Source of the DNA: JADFOB01 sp046753625
GTDB lineage: Bacteria; Planctomycetota; Phycisphaerae; UBA1845
Assembly: GCA_046753625.1 (NCBI GenBank)
Contig: JBHHUB010000222.1
Span: forward strand, 1-5,360
DNA: 5,360 nt
Direction: 5' to 3'
This document shows positions 1-5,360 of this stretch, piece by piece; position 1 is the first letter of the stretch, and every line of letters starts with the position of its first letter. The notes under the pieces were generated by a model that was given only the letters and a program-made list of their open reading frames with translations, searched no databases and was not told where the DNA came from. The position numbers and the translations under genes are program-made.

Positions 1-14
1 AATCTTCAATCTTC
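1..14. repeat. Two copies of a 7-base unit at the window edge
   Basis: AATCTTC occurs twice in perfect tandem at the very start of the window, so it may be the end of a longer heptamer array cut by the edge. Two copies alone are weak evidence. It is recorded because a clear heptamer array of another unit occurs after the second gene. Confidence 0.35.
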
Positions 15-159
15 GACCCCACCCCACCCGAGCCGCTCAGACGGCGCCTACCCTTCGATGCTAACAACTCCCAACGCCAAGCGTCCAAGAAAGTGAATGA
101 GCCCTATTGCGGGCATGGGTAAGAAACGTACGACCGCACGCCAACGGGCGAGCGAATCC

Positions 160-165
160 AAGGAG
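160..165 (+). promoter_or_regulatory. Ribosome binding site for the first gene
   Basis: AAGGAG lies 6 bases before the ATG at 172 and decides the start. The longer in-frame candidate at 97 has no such site. Starting at 172 also puts a signal peptide exactly at the N-terminus. Confidence 0.8.
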
Positions 166-171
166 CCAAAC

Positions 172-1590
172 ATGAGAATCTATTGCTGGATTGCGGGCGC
201 CATGCTCTTGGCGCCCACGGTTGGGGCTGCGGCGGATGACGAAATTCAAACCGTCACGATCCGCGGCGAGACGTACGAAATCTGGCCAAGCGAGGATCTC
301 GTGGCGCGCGGCCTGGAAGTCGAGGACTCCCCCCGCGAGCGCAACGCCTTCTGGATGTACCTGGACGCGATCAACGCCTATGACGAGCTACCGAAGCCGC
401 TTTCCGAGGCGTTTGACTATGCCACGCAGAAAGCCTGGCCCGAAAACGCCGCCGCTCTAGCCGACTATCTCCAAACGCCGGGCACCAGGCGAGCCTTCGC
501 GCTGACGCAGCGCGCCGCCGCCATTTATCGGTACCACATGCCCTACTTCGGGAATCCCGAGGAAAGCGTCGTTAGCATCTTGCTGCCGAACCTTTCCTAC
601 TATCGGTTTCTGGGCAAACTACACATCGCGGACGGGCGGCGGCTAGCGGCCGGCGGTGATTACGACGCCGCCAGCCGGCGAATCTTTTCGGCGATGAGCC
701 TCGGTGAACATGCGGCCCAAGGCAACACGCTCATCGAAGGATTGGTCGGCATCGCGGTGTACGCCCTGGCGAACCGCACGCTGGTCGATCTCGTCCTGCG
801 TCATGATTTAAGCACCAAGCAACTCTTGGCCATCCAGCGCGAGCTGAACAAACGGGCCGCGCGCGTTCCGACCGTACGCCGCGGCATGAGGAGCGAGCAG
901 CACTTTGGCCCCGCCATCGTCGATGAGATTTGCGCAAGACCGTCCGCCGTCATCCCCAATATTCGGGCATTCGGCGACCTGGAGGGCGCGCCCGACCTCG
1001 GCAAGGCCTCTGTAAACGCCAACCCCAAGGACGGTTGGGGTCGGCTTGAAAAACGGGTGGGGCAGCTCTTCTTCCCCGACCGGTCTATCAAGCGCCACAT
1101 GGCGGACTACTATGACAAGATCGTGGCCCGAGCCGAGTCGCCCCTCGAATTCGGCCGGACCGAGGACTTCGACGAATCGCAATACATGCGCACCAGGATT
1201 CCCAGTTGGGATGTCGTGTCCCGCATGTTGCTCCCCTCGCTTTCGCGCGCCACCCTCTTGGGTGAACGCGCGAAGGCCGATCTGGCGTTGTTGCGCGCGG
1301 TTGTGGCGGTTCGTCTTCACATGAGCAAGCAGAAGGCGCTGCCGCCCCCCGACCTCGAGACCATCATCGAAGAGCTTCCCGAGGGTGCCCTGCTTGACCC
1401 GTTCAGCGGAAACGCCGTCCGCTACCTGACCACGGATGACGGTTGGATCGTTTACAGCGTCGGGCCCAATGGCATTGATGACGGCGGCGTGAAAGGCGAG
1501 CGCTGGGAGGACCACGATATCGTCATTCAATATCCAAAAGAAGATGTGGCTCCCTTCGGCGACGACAAAAACGCCGGGGACGGGGACTAG
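172..1590 (+). CDS. Exported protein of unknown function with GspG-like C-terminal module
   Basis: This 472-residue protein starts at 172, where AAGGAG precedes the ATG. Residues 1-21 form a signal peptide: an Arg, a hydrophobic stretch, and an Ala-Ala-Ala site before Asp-Asp. It should therefore act in the periplasm or beyond. Residues from about 50 to 260 look mainly helical, including a TPR-like segment around 154-182 and the segment LIEGLVGIA at 187-195. The last third starts with MLLPSLSR (352-359), then a helix, then PPPDLET (391-397), DPFSG (409-413) and YSVGPNGIDDGG (428-439). The order DP..G, then Y-S-x-G-x-x-G, then D-D-G-G resembles the calcium-binding end of type II secretion pseudopilins (GspG), but the N-terminal prepilin helix is missing. 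It is therefore not a normal pilin. The tail after 450 is acidic. No catalytic motif is visible and the function is unknown. A hairpin repeat begins directly at the stop codon. Confidence 0.9.
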   Translation: MRIYCWIAGAMLLAPTVGAAADDEIQTVTIRGETYEIWPSEDLVARGLEVEDSPRERNAFWMYLDAINAYDELPKPLSEAFDYATQKAWPENAAALADYLQTPGTRRAFALTQRAAAIYRYHMPYFGNPEESVVSILLPNLSYYRFLGKLHIADGRRLAAGGDYDAASRRIFSAMSLGEHAAQGNTLIEGLVGIAVYALANRTLVDLVLRHDLSTKQLLAIQRELNKRAARVPTVRRGMRSEQHFGPAIVDEICARPSAVIPNIRAFGDLEGAPDLGKASVNANPKDGWGRLEKRVGQLFFPDRSIKRHMADYYDKIVARAESPLEFGRTEDFDESQYMRTRIPSWDVVSRMLLPSLSRATLLGERAKADLALLRAVVAVRLHMSKQKALPPPDLETIIEELPEGALLDPFSGNAVRYLTTDDGWIVYSVGPNGIDDGGVKGERWEDHDIVIQYPKEDVAPFGDDKNAGDGD

Positions 1591-1633
1591 CGCGGGTGCC
1601 CCACCTCCTTTTGGAGGTGGGGGAGCCGATGAT
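1590..1633 (+). repeat. Hairpin repeat, copy A (REP-like)
   Basis: A perfect 10-base-pair stem (1599-1608 with 1613-1622) closes a TTTT loop. It is flanked by GCGCGGGTG on the left and GAGCCGATGAT on the right. The copy begins at the last base of the preceding stop codon. The reverse complement of 1726-1769 matches it at 37 of 44 positions without gaps. Four of the seven differences are two compensatory pairs in the stem. The hairpin might also protect or end the upstream mRNA, but no T-run follows it, so it is not a standard intrinsic terminator. Confidence 0.8.
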
Positions 1634-1725
1634 GGCGACCGACTGACGCCCGCGATTGCCATCAACCCGAACGTCCGTGCATTGGCGTCCGAGCCGAATG
1701 GCGCTTAGACCCTTGTGGCGGTGAG

Positions 1726-1769
1726 ATCGTCGGCTCCCCCATGTCCAATAGGACATGGGCCACCCGCGC
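1726..1769 (-). repeat. Hairpin repeat, copy B (inverted)
   Basis: The stem CCCATGTCC (1738-1746) pairs with GGACATGGG (1751-1759) around an AATA loop, giving 9 perfect pairs. Read on the reverse strand it matches copy A in both flanks: GCGCGGGTG before the stem, and GGGGGAGCCGA within and after it. Two stem pairs are changed on both arms together (C-G to T-A and C-G to G-C, relative to copy A). The stem is one pair shorter because C1599 of copy A corresponds to a G here. Confidence 0.8.
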
Positions 1770-1884
1770 GGCTACCCGGACGCGCACACGTACGAGCGAC
1801 GAAGCACCAGCTCATGACCGGAAAGATACTAAGCGGCGATCGCCTTGCGACGCACGCTTTAGCAAGACTTGGACCGATGACTTC

Positions 1885-1890
1885 AAGGAA
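1885..1890 (+). promoter_or_regulatory. Ribosome binding site for the second gene
   Basis: AAGGAA lies 7 bases before the ATG at 1898. It supports that ATG over the upstream in-frame starts, because the protein then begins directly with a signal peptide. Confidence 0.7.
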
Positions 1891-1897
1891 CAAAACA

Positions 1898-4003
1898 ATG
1901 AACACGAGACTCCTGGCAGCGACCATACTGACGACTTTCGGCGCAACGATTTCTCTGCAGACGGCTCTGGCTCAAACGCCGCGCGTGGCGGACCGAACGG
2001 CGCCAAGGCCATCGGCCACTAGGCCGACGTCGAAAACCCCGGTGGATCCTGAAAGGGTTCTGGCGCTCGCCCCTGCGGACAGCCTTTTCCTGGCCTACAC
2101 CTCGGACCTGCCGTTGCTGCTCGAAAACCCGCTCCTGAAGTTTATTCAGAAACAAACCGGCAAGCCCGGCAAGTTGCTCGAGGCCATCAGCGCGGTGTCC
2201 CACGGCGCCGCCTTCTTCTCCTTCAGCGGCGTCCCAAGCAACCCCATGACCTGGTCGGTCACGCTCGGCGCGCGGACCGCCCTCCCCCGAGCCAGAGTCG
2301 TGGACATCTTCACTTCCGAGATCACCAGACAATGGAACGATACCGAATCGTTGCCAGGGCAGATCAGTTCTTTCGACGACGGGCGTGTGCTCCACATCAC
2401 CCTGGTCGGGCCTGCGACGCTCAACCTGGGCCTTGCCGTTAAGGACAATCTCATCTTCGCATCGGGTCGCCCCTTCGAGGCCCAAGCCTGGCTCGATTCG
2501 AGCACACTCCCCGACCGATTCGCCGACGGTGAGGACCATGCCCGAATCGTCCAAGGATGGTTCAGCGATCCGGACGCGTTGCTGTACGTCAACACACGTC
2601 CGTTCCGTGCGTTGGTCCAACCGTTTCTGACCCGGCCGTTCCCGCGTCTGTACGAAGCCCTGCAGCTCGACAACGTCGAATTCCTTGCCTCCGTCACCCG
2701 AAGGGCCACGCCGCCCGACACCGCCGAGACCAACGGCGCCGACCTGAAGAGAACCAACTCGGTCGCAGCAACCAAGCCGCCGACTCAGCGCATCGCGATC
2801 GGCCTGGCTCGACCGGCGAGCGGCCTCTGGCAAGCCGTGCTCGGTACACCGGGCCGGCTTTCGCTCGCGAGATACTTCCCCGGCAACTCGCCACTGTTCA
2901 TCAATGGATCGATGGAGTCGGCGGCCGACATCGTGGACAACACCAACGCGTTCGTTGCAATGATCGGCCAGGAGATCGTGGACGAATACGAGCAGGAACG
3001 TCGGGATTTCCAGCGGGACACCGGCATCGACCCGCACAGTGACTTCCTGGCCAATTTGAGCGGCGAGTGGGCCGTTGCCGGCCCCTTCAACCCTTCCGGC
3101 GGCGTGTTGGTGGCCGTCCGGCTCGGCGATGTGGCGACATTCCGTACTCATTTCCTGAAGCTTAAGGCCTTTTTTGATCTCAGGACGCGCAAAGCCGTCT
3201 ACCGCAGCGTCGCCATCGAATTGGCCAAGCGCGTGGATGGTGAATTCTACTTCGCCGTTATAGACGACGTACTGCTCGCAGCCGCGGACGGGCGCGTGCT
3301 TAAATCCGCAATAGACGCCTATGCCGACGATACGAGCCTAGCCAATAACGAGGCGTTCCTGGGTGTGATGGGCGATCGCTCCGATACCACCACCGAGCTT
3401 GCCTATGCAAACATGGAATTCTTCACGGAGGCGTTGCGCGAAGAGGAACAGGGGGAACCGGACGAATTCACCGCCTCCCTGCTTGATCTTCTCGCCGCCC
3501 AGCGCGCCATCGGCGCTGAGGTCGGCTTGCAGGATCGGCTCGCAACGCTCGACCTGGCCAGCGCTGCCAACGAAAGCCTGGCGCCGTCGACCCTGATCGC
3601 CACCGTGATCATGCCTTCGCTCGCCCGCTCGCGTGAGCTATCTCAACGCTTGGTTTCCCAATCCAACATTAAGGGGATCGCGACATCGGTGATCATCTAT
3701 CAAGCCAACCACGATGGGCAGATGCCGCCGAACTTGAAGACCTTGCTTGCCAGCGGCAATTTCACGGCCAATACGCTCAAGAGCCCCTATGACCTGCGGG
3801 CCGAATGGCCTGGTGGTTCCTTCTACCTCTATCGCCCGCTGCCCGAACCCCAGTCCGTCGAAAACCCCGCGGACGCGGTGATCCTCAGCGAGCCGGAGCT
3901 GCGCGAAGGCGGTGCCAATTTCGGATTCCTCAACGGGCACACCGAATGGATCAAAGGCCCGCGAGCCGCCCAACTGCTCCGCGTGATGAAGACTAGAAAC
4001 TAG
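1898..4003 (+). CDS. Exported protein, possibly DUF3352-like, with pseudopilin-like C-terminus
   Basis: This 701-residue protein starts at 1898 behind AAGGAA. Residues 1-25 form a signal peptide with a likely cut at Ala-Leu-Ala before Gln. A Pro/Thr/Ala-rich linker follows (about 27-50). The large body (about 51-560) begins PERVLALAPADSLFLAY and alternates strands and helices. The style recalls DUF3352-type surface proteins, but that is a weak resemblance from memory. A low-complexity linker sits near 268-290. From about 562 the protein changes character: VIMPSLARSRE (570-580), a helix with SNIKGIATSVIIY, NHDGQMPPNLKTLL, and near the end FGFLNGHTEWI (675-685). This order matches the helix base, the N-H-D-G-x-x-P-P segment and the F-x-D-G-H-type end of planctomycete DUF1559/pseudopilin proteins, but the module is internal rather than N-terminal. 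The last three codons and the stop lie in a heptamer repeat. The function is unknown; a structural or envelope role is only inferred. Confidence 0.92.
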   Translation: MNTRLLAATILTTFGATISLQTALAQTPRVADRTAPRPSATRPTSKTPVDPERVLALAPADSLFLAYTSDLPLLLENPLLKFIQKQTGKPGKLLEAISAVSHGAAFFSFSGVPSNPMTWSVTLGARTALPRARVVDIFTSEITRQWNDTESLPGQISSFDDGRVLHITLVGPATLNLGLAVKDNLIFASGRPFEAQAWLDSSTLPDRFADGEDHARIVQGWFSDPDALLYVNTRPFRALVQPFLTRPFPRLYEALQLDNVEFLASVTRRATPPDTAETNGADLKRTNSVAATKPPTQRIAIGLARPASGLWQAVLGTPGRLSLARYFPGNSPLFINGSMESAADIVDNTNAFVAMIGQEIVDEYEQERRDFQRDTGIDPHSDFLANLSGEWAVAGPFNPSGGVLVAVRLGDVATFRTHFLKLKAFFDLRTRKAVYRSVAIELAKRVDGEFYFAVIDDVLLAAADGRVLKSAIDAYADDTSLANNEAFLGVMGDRSDTTTELAYANMEFFTEALREEEQGEPDEFTASLLDLLAAQRAIGAEVGLQDRLATLDLASAANESLAPSTLIATVIMPSLARSRELSQRLVSQSNIKGIATSVIIYQANHDGQMPPNLKTLLASGNFTANTLKSPYDLRAEWPGGSFYLYRPLPEPQSVENPADAVILSEPELREGGANFGFLNGHTEWIKGPRAAQLLRVMKTRN

Positions 4004-4033
4004 AAACTAGAGACTGGAAACTGGAGACTGTGG
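3992..4033. repeat. Heptamer tandem repeat, six units, overlapping a stop codon
   Basis: The units in order are ACTAGAA, ACTAGAA, ACTAGAG, ACTGGAA, ACTGGAG and ACTGTGG. They are six contiguous 7-base copies that drift from left to right. The second gene reads ACT AGA AAC TAG through the first two units, so the array supplies its last three residues and its stop. Heptamer short tandem repeats of a similar ACTGGGG type are known from filamentous cyanobacteria. Here the function is unknown and slippage during replication is the likely origin. Confidence 0.88.
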
Positions 4034-4202
4034 CTGTAGGGCAGGGGGTTGCTTCGTTGCAGGGTCCGCCCAAGCGGCTCCTGCTACGGAGCGTTCGCCT
4101 GCCACGGCCCTGGCCAACCTCGAATGGCAAGGAAACGCCTCGCCTACGGCGGGCCAACCCGCTCCCGCGGACCGCCTGCCGCCGCCCACCGGATAGCGAA
4201 TC
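4034..4202. other. Intergenic region with degenerate short repeats
   Basis: No gene is supported here. Open frames exist on both strands (4030-4212 forward from a GTG, 4007-4231 reverse), but they run through the heptamer array, lack a ribosome site and encode Arg/Pro-rich or repeat-derived peptides. GGCCAACC occurs at 4112-4119 and 4152-4159, and TCGCCT at 4095-4100 and 4140-4145, which suggests an old imperfect duplication. GCTCC (4077-4081) and GGAGC (4088-4092) can form a small hairpin. Confidence 0.45.
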
Positions 4203-4206
4203 GGAG
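4203..4206 (+). promoter_or_regulatory. Ribosome binding site for the small membrane gene
   Basis: GGAG lies 9 bases before the ATG at 4216 and supports this start, which is also the first in-frame ATG before the membrane helix. Confidence 0.6.
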
Positions 4207-4215
4207 ACTTAAGAC

Positions 4216-4536
4216 ATGGTCGACCCCGCAACCTTCGTTCGAAACATCGGCCTGCTCATTGGGCTGCTGCTCCTCTCAGGCGCCACGTTTGTCCTCTTGG
4301 TTACCGCGTGGACGACAATCAGCTCGCTGATTTGGATCCAGCAACGACGACGTGCGGAGCAGGAGCATCGGGCGAAGGCATTCTGCCCCGACGGCAAACC
4401 TTTCCCCCCCGTGGCCGAAGGCGTGTGCAATCAATGCGGACGCGGTTCCAGAAAGATCTACTTCCCACCGGACAGCGGCGGCAAGGAACTCTGTCCAACC
4501 TGCTACGACGCCTACTGGCGCGACAAGGAAACATGA
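4216..4536 (+). CDS. Small membrane protein with zinc-ribbon-like tail
   Basis: This 106-residue protein has one strongly hydrophobic segment at about 11-40, followed by a basic stretch (QQRRRAEQEHRAK, 42-54) that should stay in the cytoplasm. The topology is therefore N-terminus out, C-terminus in. The soluble tail holds Cys71-x2-Cys74 and Cys93-x2-Cys96, the spacing of a four-cysteine zinc ribbon, plus a single Cys57 before them. Metal binding is inferred from this spacing. No catalytic residues are seen. The gene lies 212 bases after the second gene on the same strand, so it may be read from its own promoter. I do not recognise the family. The ribosome site, the sensible helix and the paired cysteines make a real gene likely despite its size. 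Confidence 0.8.
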   Translation: MVDPATFVRNIGLLIGLLLLSGATFVLLVTAWTTISSLIWIQQRRRAEQEHRAKAFCPDGKPFPPVAEGVCNQCGRGSRKIYFPPDSGGKELCPTCYDAYWRDKET

Positions 4537-4542
4537 CAGGTA

Positions 4543-4581
4543 GTGCCCCCGCAACCGAACCGCGCCCGCCTGCGCGGGCAC
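4543..4581. terminator. Possible hairpin terminator between convergent genes
   Basis: Shortly after the TGA at 4534-4536, GCCCGC (4564-4569) pairs with GCGGGC (4574-4579) around a CTGC loop. A competing longer fold pairs GTGCCC (4543-4548) with GGGCAC (4576-4581), followed by one mismatch and three more pairs (4550-4552 with 4572-4574). No T-run follows on either strand. The site between two converging genes fits a terminator, but GC-rich DNA makes such stems by chance. Confidence 0.3.
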
Positions 4582-4713
4582 GCACGCCCACAGACCCCCG
4601 GATCGCGCGGCCGTCTGGGCGAACGCCCTTGTGAGGGTCGAACCCCACGCTTTGCGGCTACTATGGAATAGCCCTTCAGCCTGCGCGAGCAGGAGCAGCG
4701 ACCCAACGAGGTC

Positions 4714-5360
4714 CTACTGGAGCATGTCGCCGGGCTCGCGCGTTGGGCCCGAAAACCCATCCGATACCGGAAATGGTGCGGAGCGTGCCTGATCGCAGGG
4801 GTTGGCCCGCGGCTCAGATTCCGCTTGCACGGGTTCGACGGGAAGTTGGGGTTGGCCGCGCAGGATTGGGATCAGATGCGCCTCGAGCAGCGGGACCATC
4901 AACCATCCGGTGTGCCCGCCGTGGTGACGCACTTGCTTCAGCGCCGGCGACCAGCAGATTTCTCCCATTCGCTCGTAGGCAAGCCGGTCGGCGTCCGAAG
5001 CGCCGGCCGGAATGCGAAACCGCTTCCTCCCGGCCGCTTGCGTGAAGACGCGGTCGGTCGTGCCGAACGTTCTCGTACCGATGCCCAACAGGTAGCGATC
5101 TTTGTGGCTGACCAGGGCGTAGGCCCGTCCCACGTTGCGCAGGGCTGGGGCGAGGTTGTAGTGCGGCGAAATCGCCGGACATGCCAGAACGAGCGTTTCG
5201 ATAATGGGCCGGTGCTTTAAGGCTTCGCACGCGAAGACCGCGATGCCTGCCCCACCGCTGTACGCGACGATGTAAATCTTGGTCTTGGGATGTTTCCGAT
5301 GAAACGCCAAGAGCTTTCGGGCGAGGCGCAGGCCCATCAGGCGGTTGCGCCGGTAGAGCA
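4714..5360 (-). CDS. Alpha/beta-hydrolase-fold protein, C-terminal part
   Basis: The reverse-strand frame is open to the right edge, so the N-terminus is outside the window; about 214 residues are visible. Numbering from the Met codon at 5337-5335, a helix leads into IYIVAYSGGAG (21-31). This is a strand-turn-helix nucleophile elbow of the form A-x-S-x-G with Ser27 as nucleophile. ALVSHKD (74-80) gives a candidate acid, Asp80, and HHGGHTGW (138-145) a candidate catalytic His142. This order (Ser, Asp, His) is the standard triad of the fold; assigning each residue is inference. The first strands of the fold are missing only because of the window edge. The substrate cannot be told: esterase, lipase or other acyl hydrolase are all possible. 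After about residue 160 the tail is Pro/Glu/Arg-rich and probably disordered. The Met at 5337 is internal, because seven in-frame codons without a stop precede it. Confidence 0.85.
   Translation of the reverse strand, partial: LYRRNRLMGLRLARKLLAFHRKHPKTKIYIVAYSGGAGIAVFACEALKHRPIIETLVLACPAISPHYNLAPALRNVGRAYALVSHKDRYLLGIGTRTFGTTDRVFTQAAGRKRFRIPAGASDADRLAYERMGEICWSPALKQVRHHGGHTGWLMVPLLEAHLIPILRGQPQLPVEPVQAESEPRANPCDQARSAPFPVSDGFSGPTREPGDMLQ

Larger units (their letters stand above)
1..171. other. Left flank, no assignable gene
   Basis: No complete gene is visible before the first coding region. Two forward frames stay open from the left edge, one ending at a TGA at 94-96 and one at a TAA at 119-121. 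Either could be the last codons of a gene that starts outside the window. Neither short peptide is recognisable, and third-position base use does not decide between them. A reverse-strand open frame at 61-249 overlaps the next gene and looks like a shadow. I see no convincing sigma-70 type promoter here. Confidence 0.4.
1591..1897. other. 307-base intergenic region with inverted hairpin repeats
   Basis: This gap separates the first two genes. It holds the two inverted hairpin repeats, a 92-base spacer between them (1634-1725), and about 128 bases leading to the second gene. Within the left part, TGATGGC (1630-1636) and GCCATCA (1658-1664) form a further 7-base inverted repeat. GGCGATCGCC at 1835-1844 is a 10-base palindrome. 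The frame of the second gene is open back to about 1715, but this stretch runs through copy B and lacks a better start, so I treat it as non-coding. No clear promoter is visible, although one is expected in the last part if the second gene is transcribed separately. Confidence 0.7.

Noticed and set aside
97..171. Longer start for the first gene at the ATG at 97, adding 25 residues
   Set aside because: No ribosome site precedes it, the extra residues are basic and low in structure, and the ATG at 172 has AAGGAG plus a clean signal peptide.
1602..1611. CACCTCCTTT in copy A equals the anti-Shine-Dalgarno end of 16S rRNA, hinting at ribosome sequestration
   Set aside because: Copy B has changed exactly these stem bases while keeping the pairing, so the fold and not this sequence seems to be conserved. 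The match is probably chance.
1613..1646. GGAGGTG followed by ATG at 1629 and a five-codon frame, a possible leader peptide
   Set aside because: The ribosome-site-like bases are the right arm of the hairpin, the frame is only five codons, and it does not lead to a gene.
808..1665. 285-codon reverse-strand open frame opposite the first gene, and the 422-codon one at 1883-3151 opposite the second
   Set aside because: Both are antisense to well-supported genes, have shadow-like composition from GC-rich codons, no ribosome site that I can see and no recognisable domain.
1715..1897. N-terminal extension of the second gene by 61 codons
   Set aside because: It would read through hairpin copy B and bury the signal peptide; the ATG at 1898 has its own ribosome site.
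1835..3379. GCGATCGC octamers (1836-1843 and 3372-3379), the HIP1 motif of cyanobacteria
   Set aside because: Two copies in a GC-rich window are close to what chance could give, and the proteins do not suggest a cyanobacterium.
4825..5220. Forward open frame opposite the hydrolase gene
   Set aside because: The reverse strand carries clear alpha/beta-hydrolase motifs in the right order; the forward peptide has none.

Overview
The window is GC-rich bacterial chromosomal DNA and looks like Planctomycetota (or a close PVC relative). This rests on protein style, not on a search. Two neighbouring secreted proteins carry C-terminal modules resembling pseudopilins, a pattern expanded in planctomycetes. 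Codons favour G/C in third position, and non-coding gaps hold small hairpin repeats and heptamer tandem repeats. No rRNA, tRNA, CRISPR array, transposase or phage gene is visible.

Layout: 1-171 is non-coding or the tail of an unseen gene. 172-1590 (+) encodes a 472-residue exported protein of unknown function ending in a GspG-like DPFSG...YSVGPNGIDDGG module. 1591-1897 is a 307-base gap framed by two inverted copies of a 44-base hairpin repeat. 1898-4003 (+) encodes a 701-residue exported protein with a large body, possibly DUF3352-like, and a C-terminal pseudopilin-like module; its stop codon lies inside a 7-base tandem repeat. 4216-4536 (+) encodes a 106-residue protein with one membrane helix and a four-cysteine zinc-ribbon-like tail. 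4714-5360 (-) is the C-terminal part of an alpha/beta-hydrolase-fold protein that runs off the right edge and is convergent with the others.

The first three genes point the same way, but gaps of 307 and 212 bases suggest separate or loosely coupled transcription. The first two probably act outside the cytoplasmic membrane and share an ungapped 43-residue stretch at the start of their C-terminal modules, so they may be related in origin or job. No defined pathway links all four genes. The most interesting signals are the inverted hairpin-repeat pair, whose stems differ by compensatory changes, and the matching pseudopilin-like modules.
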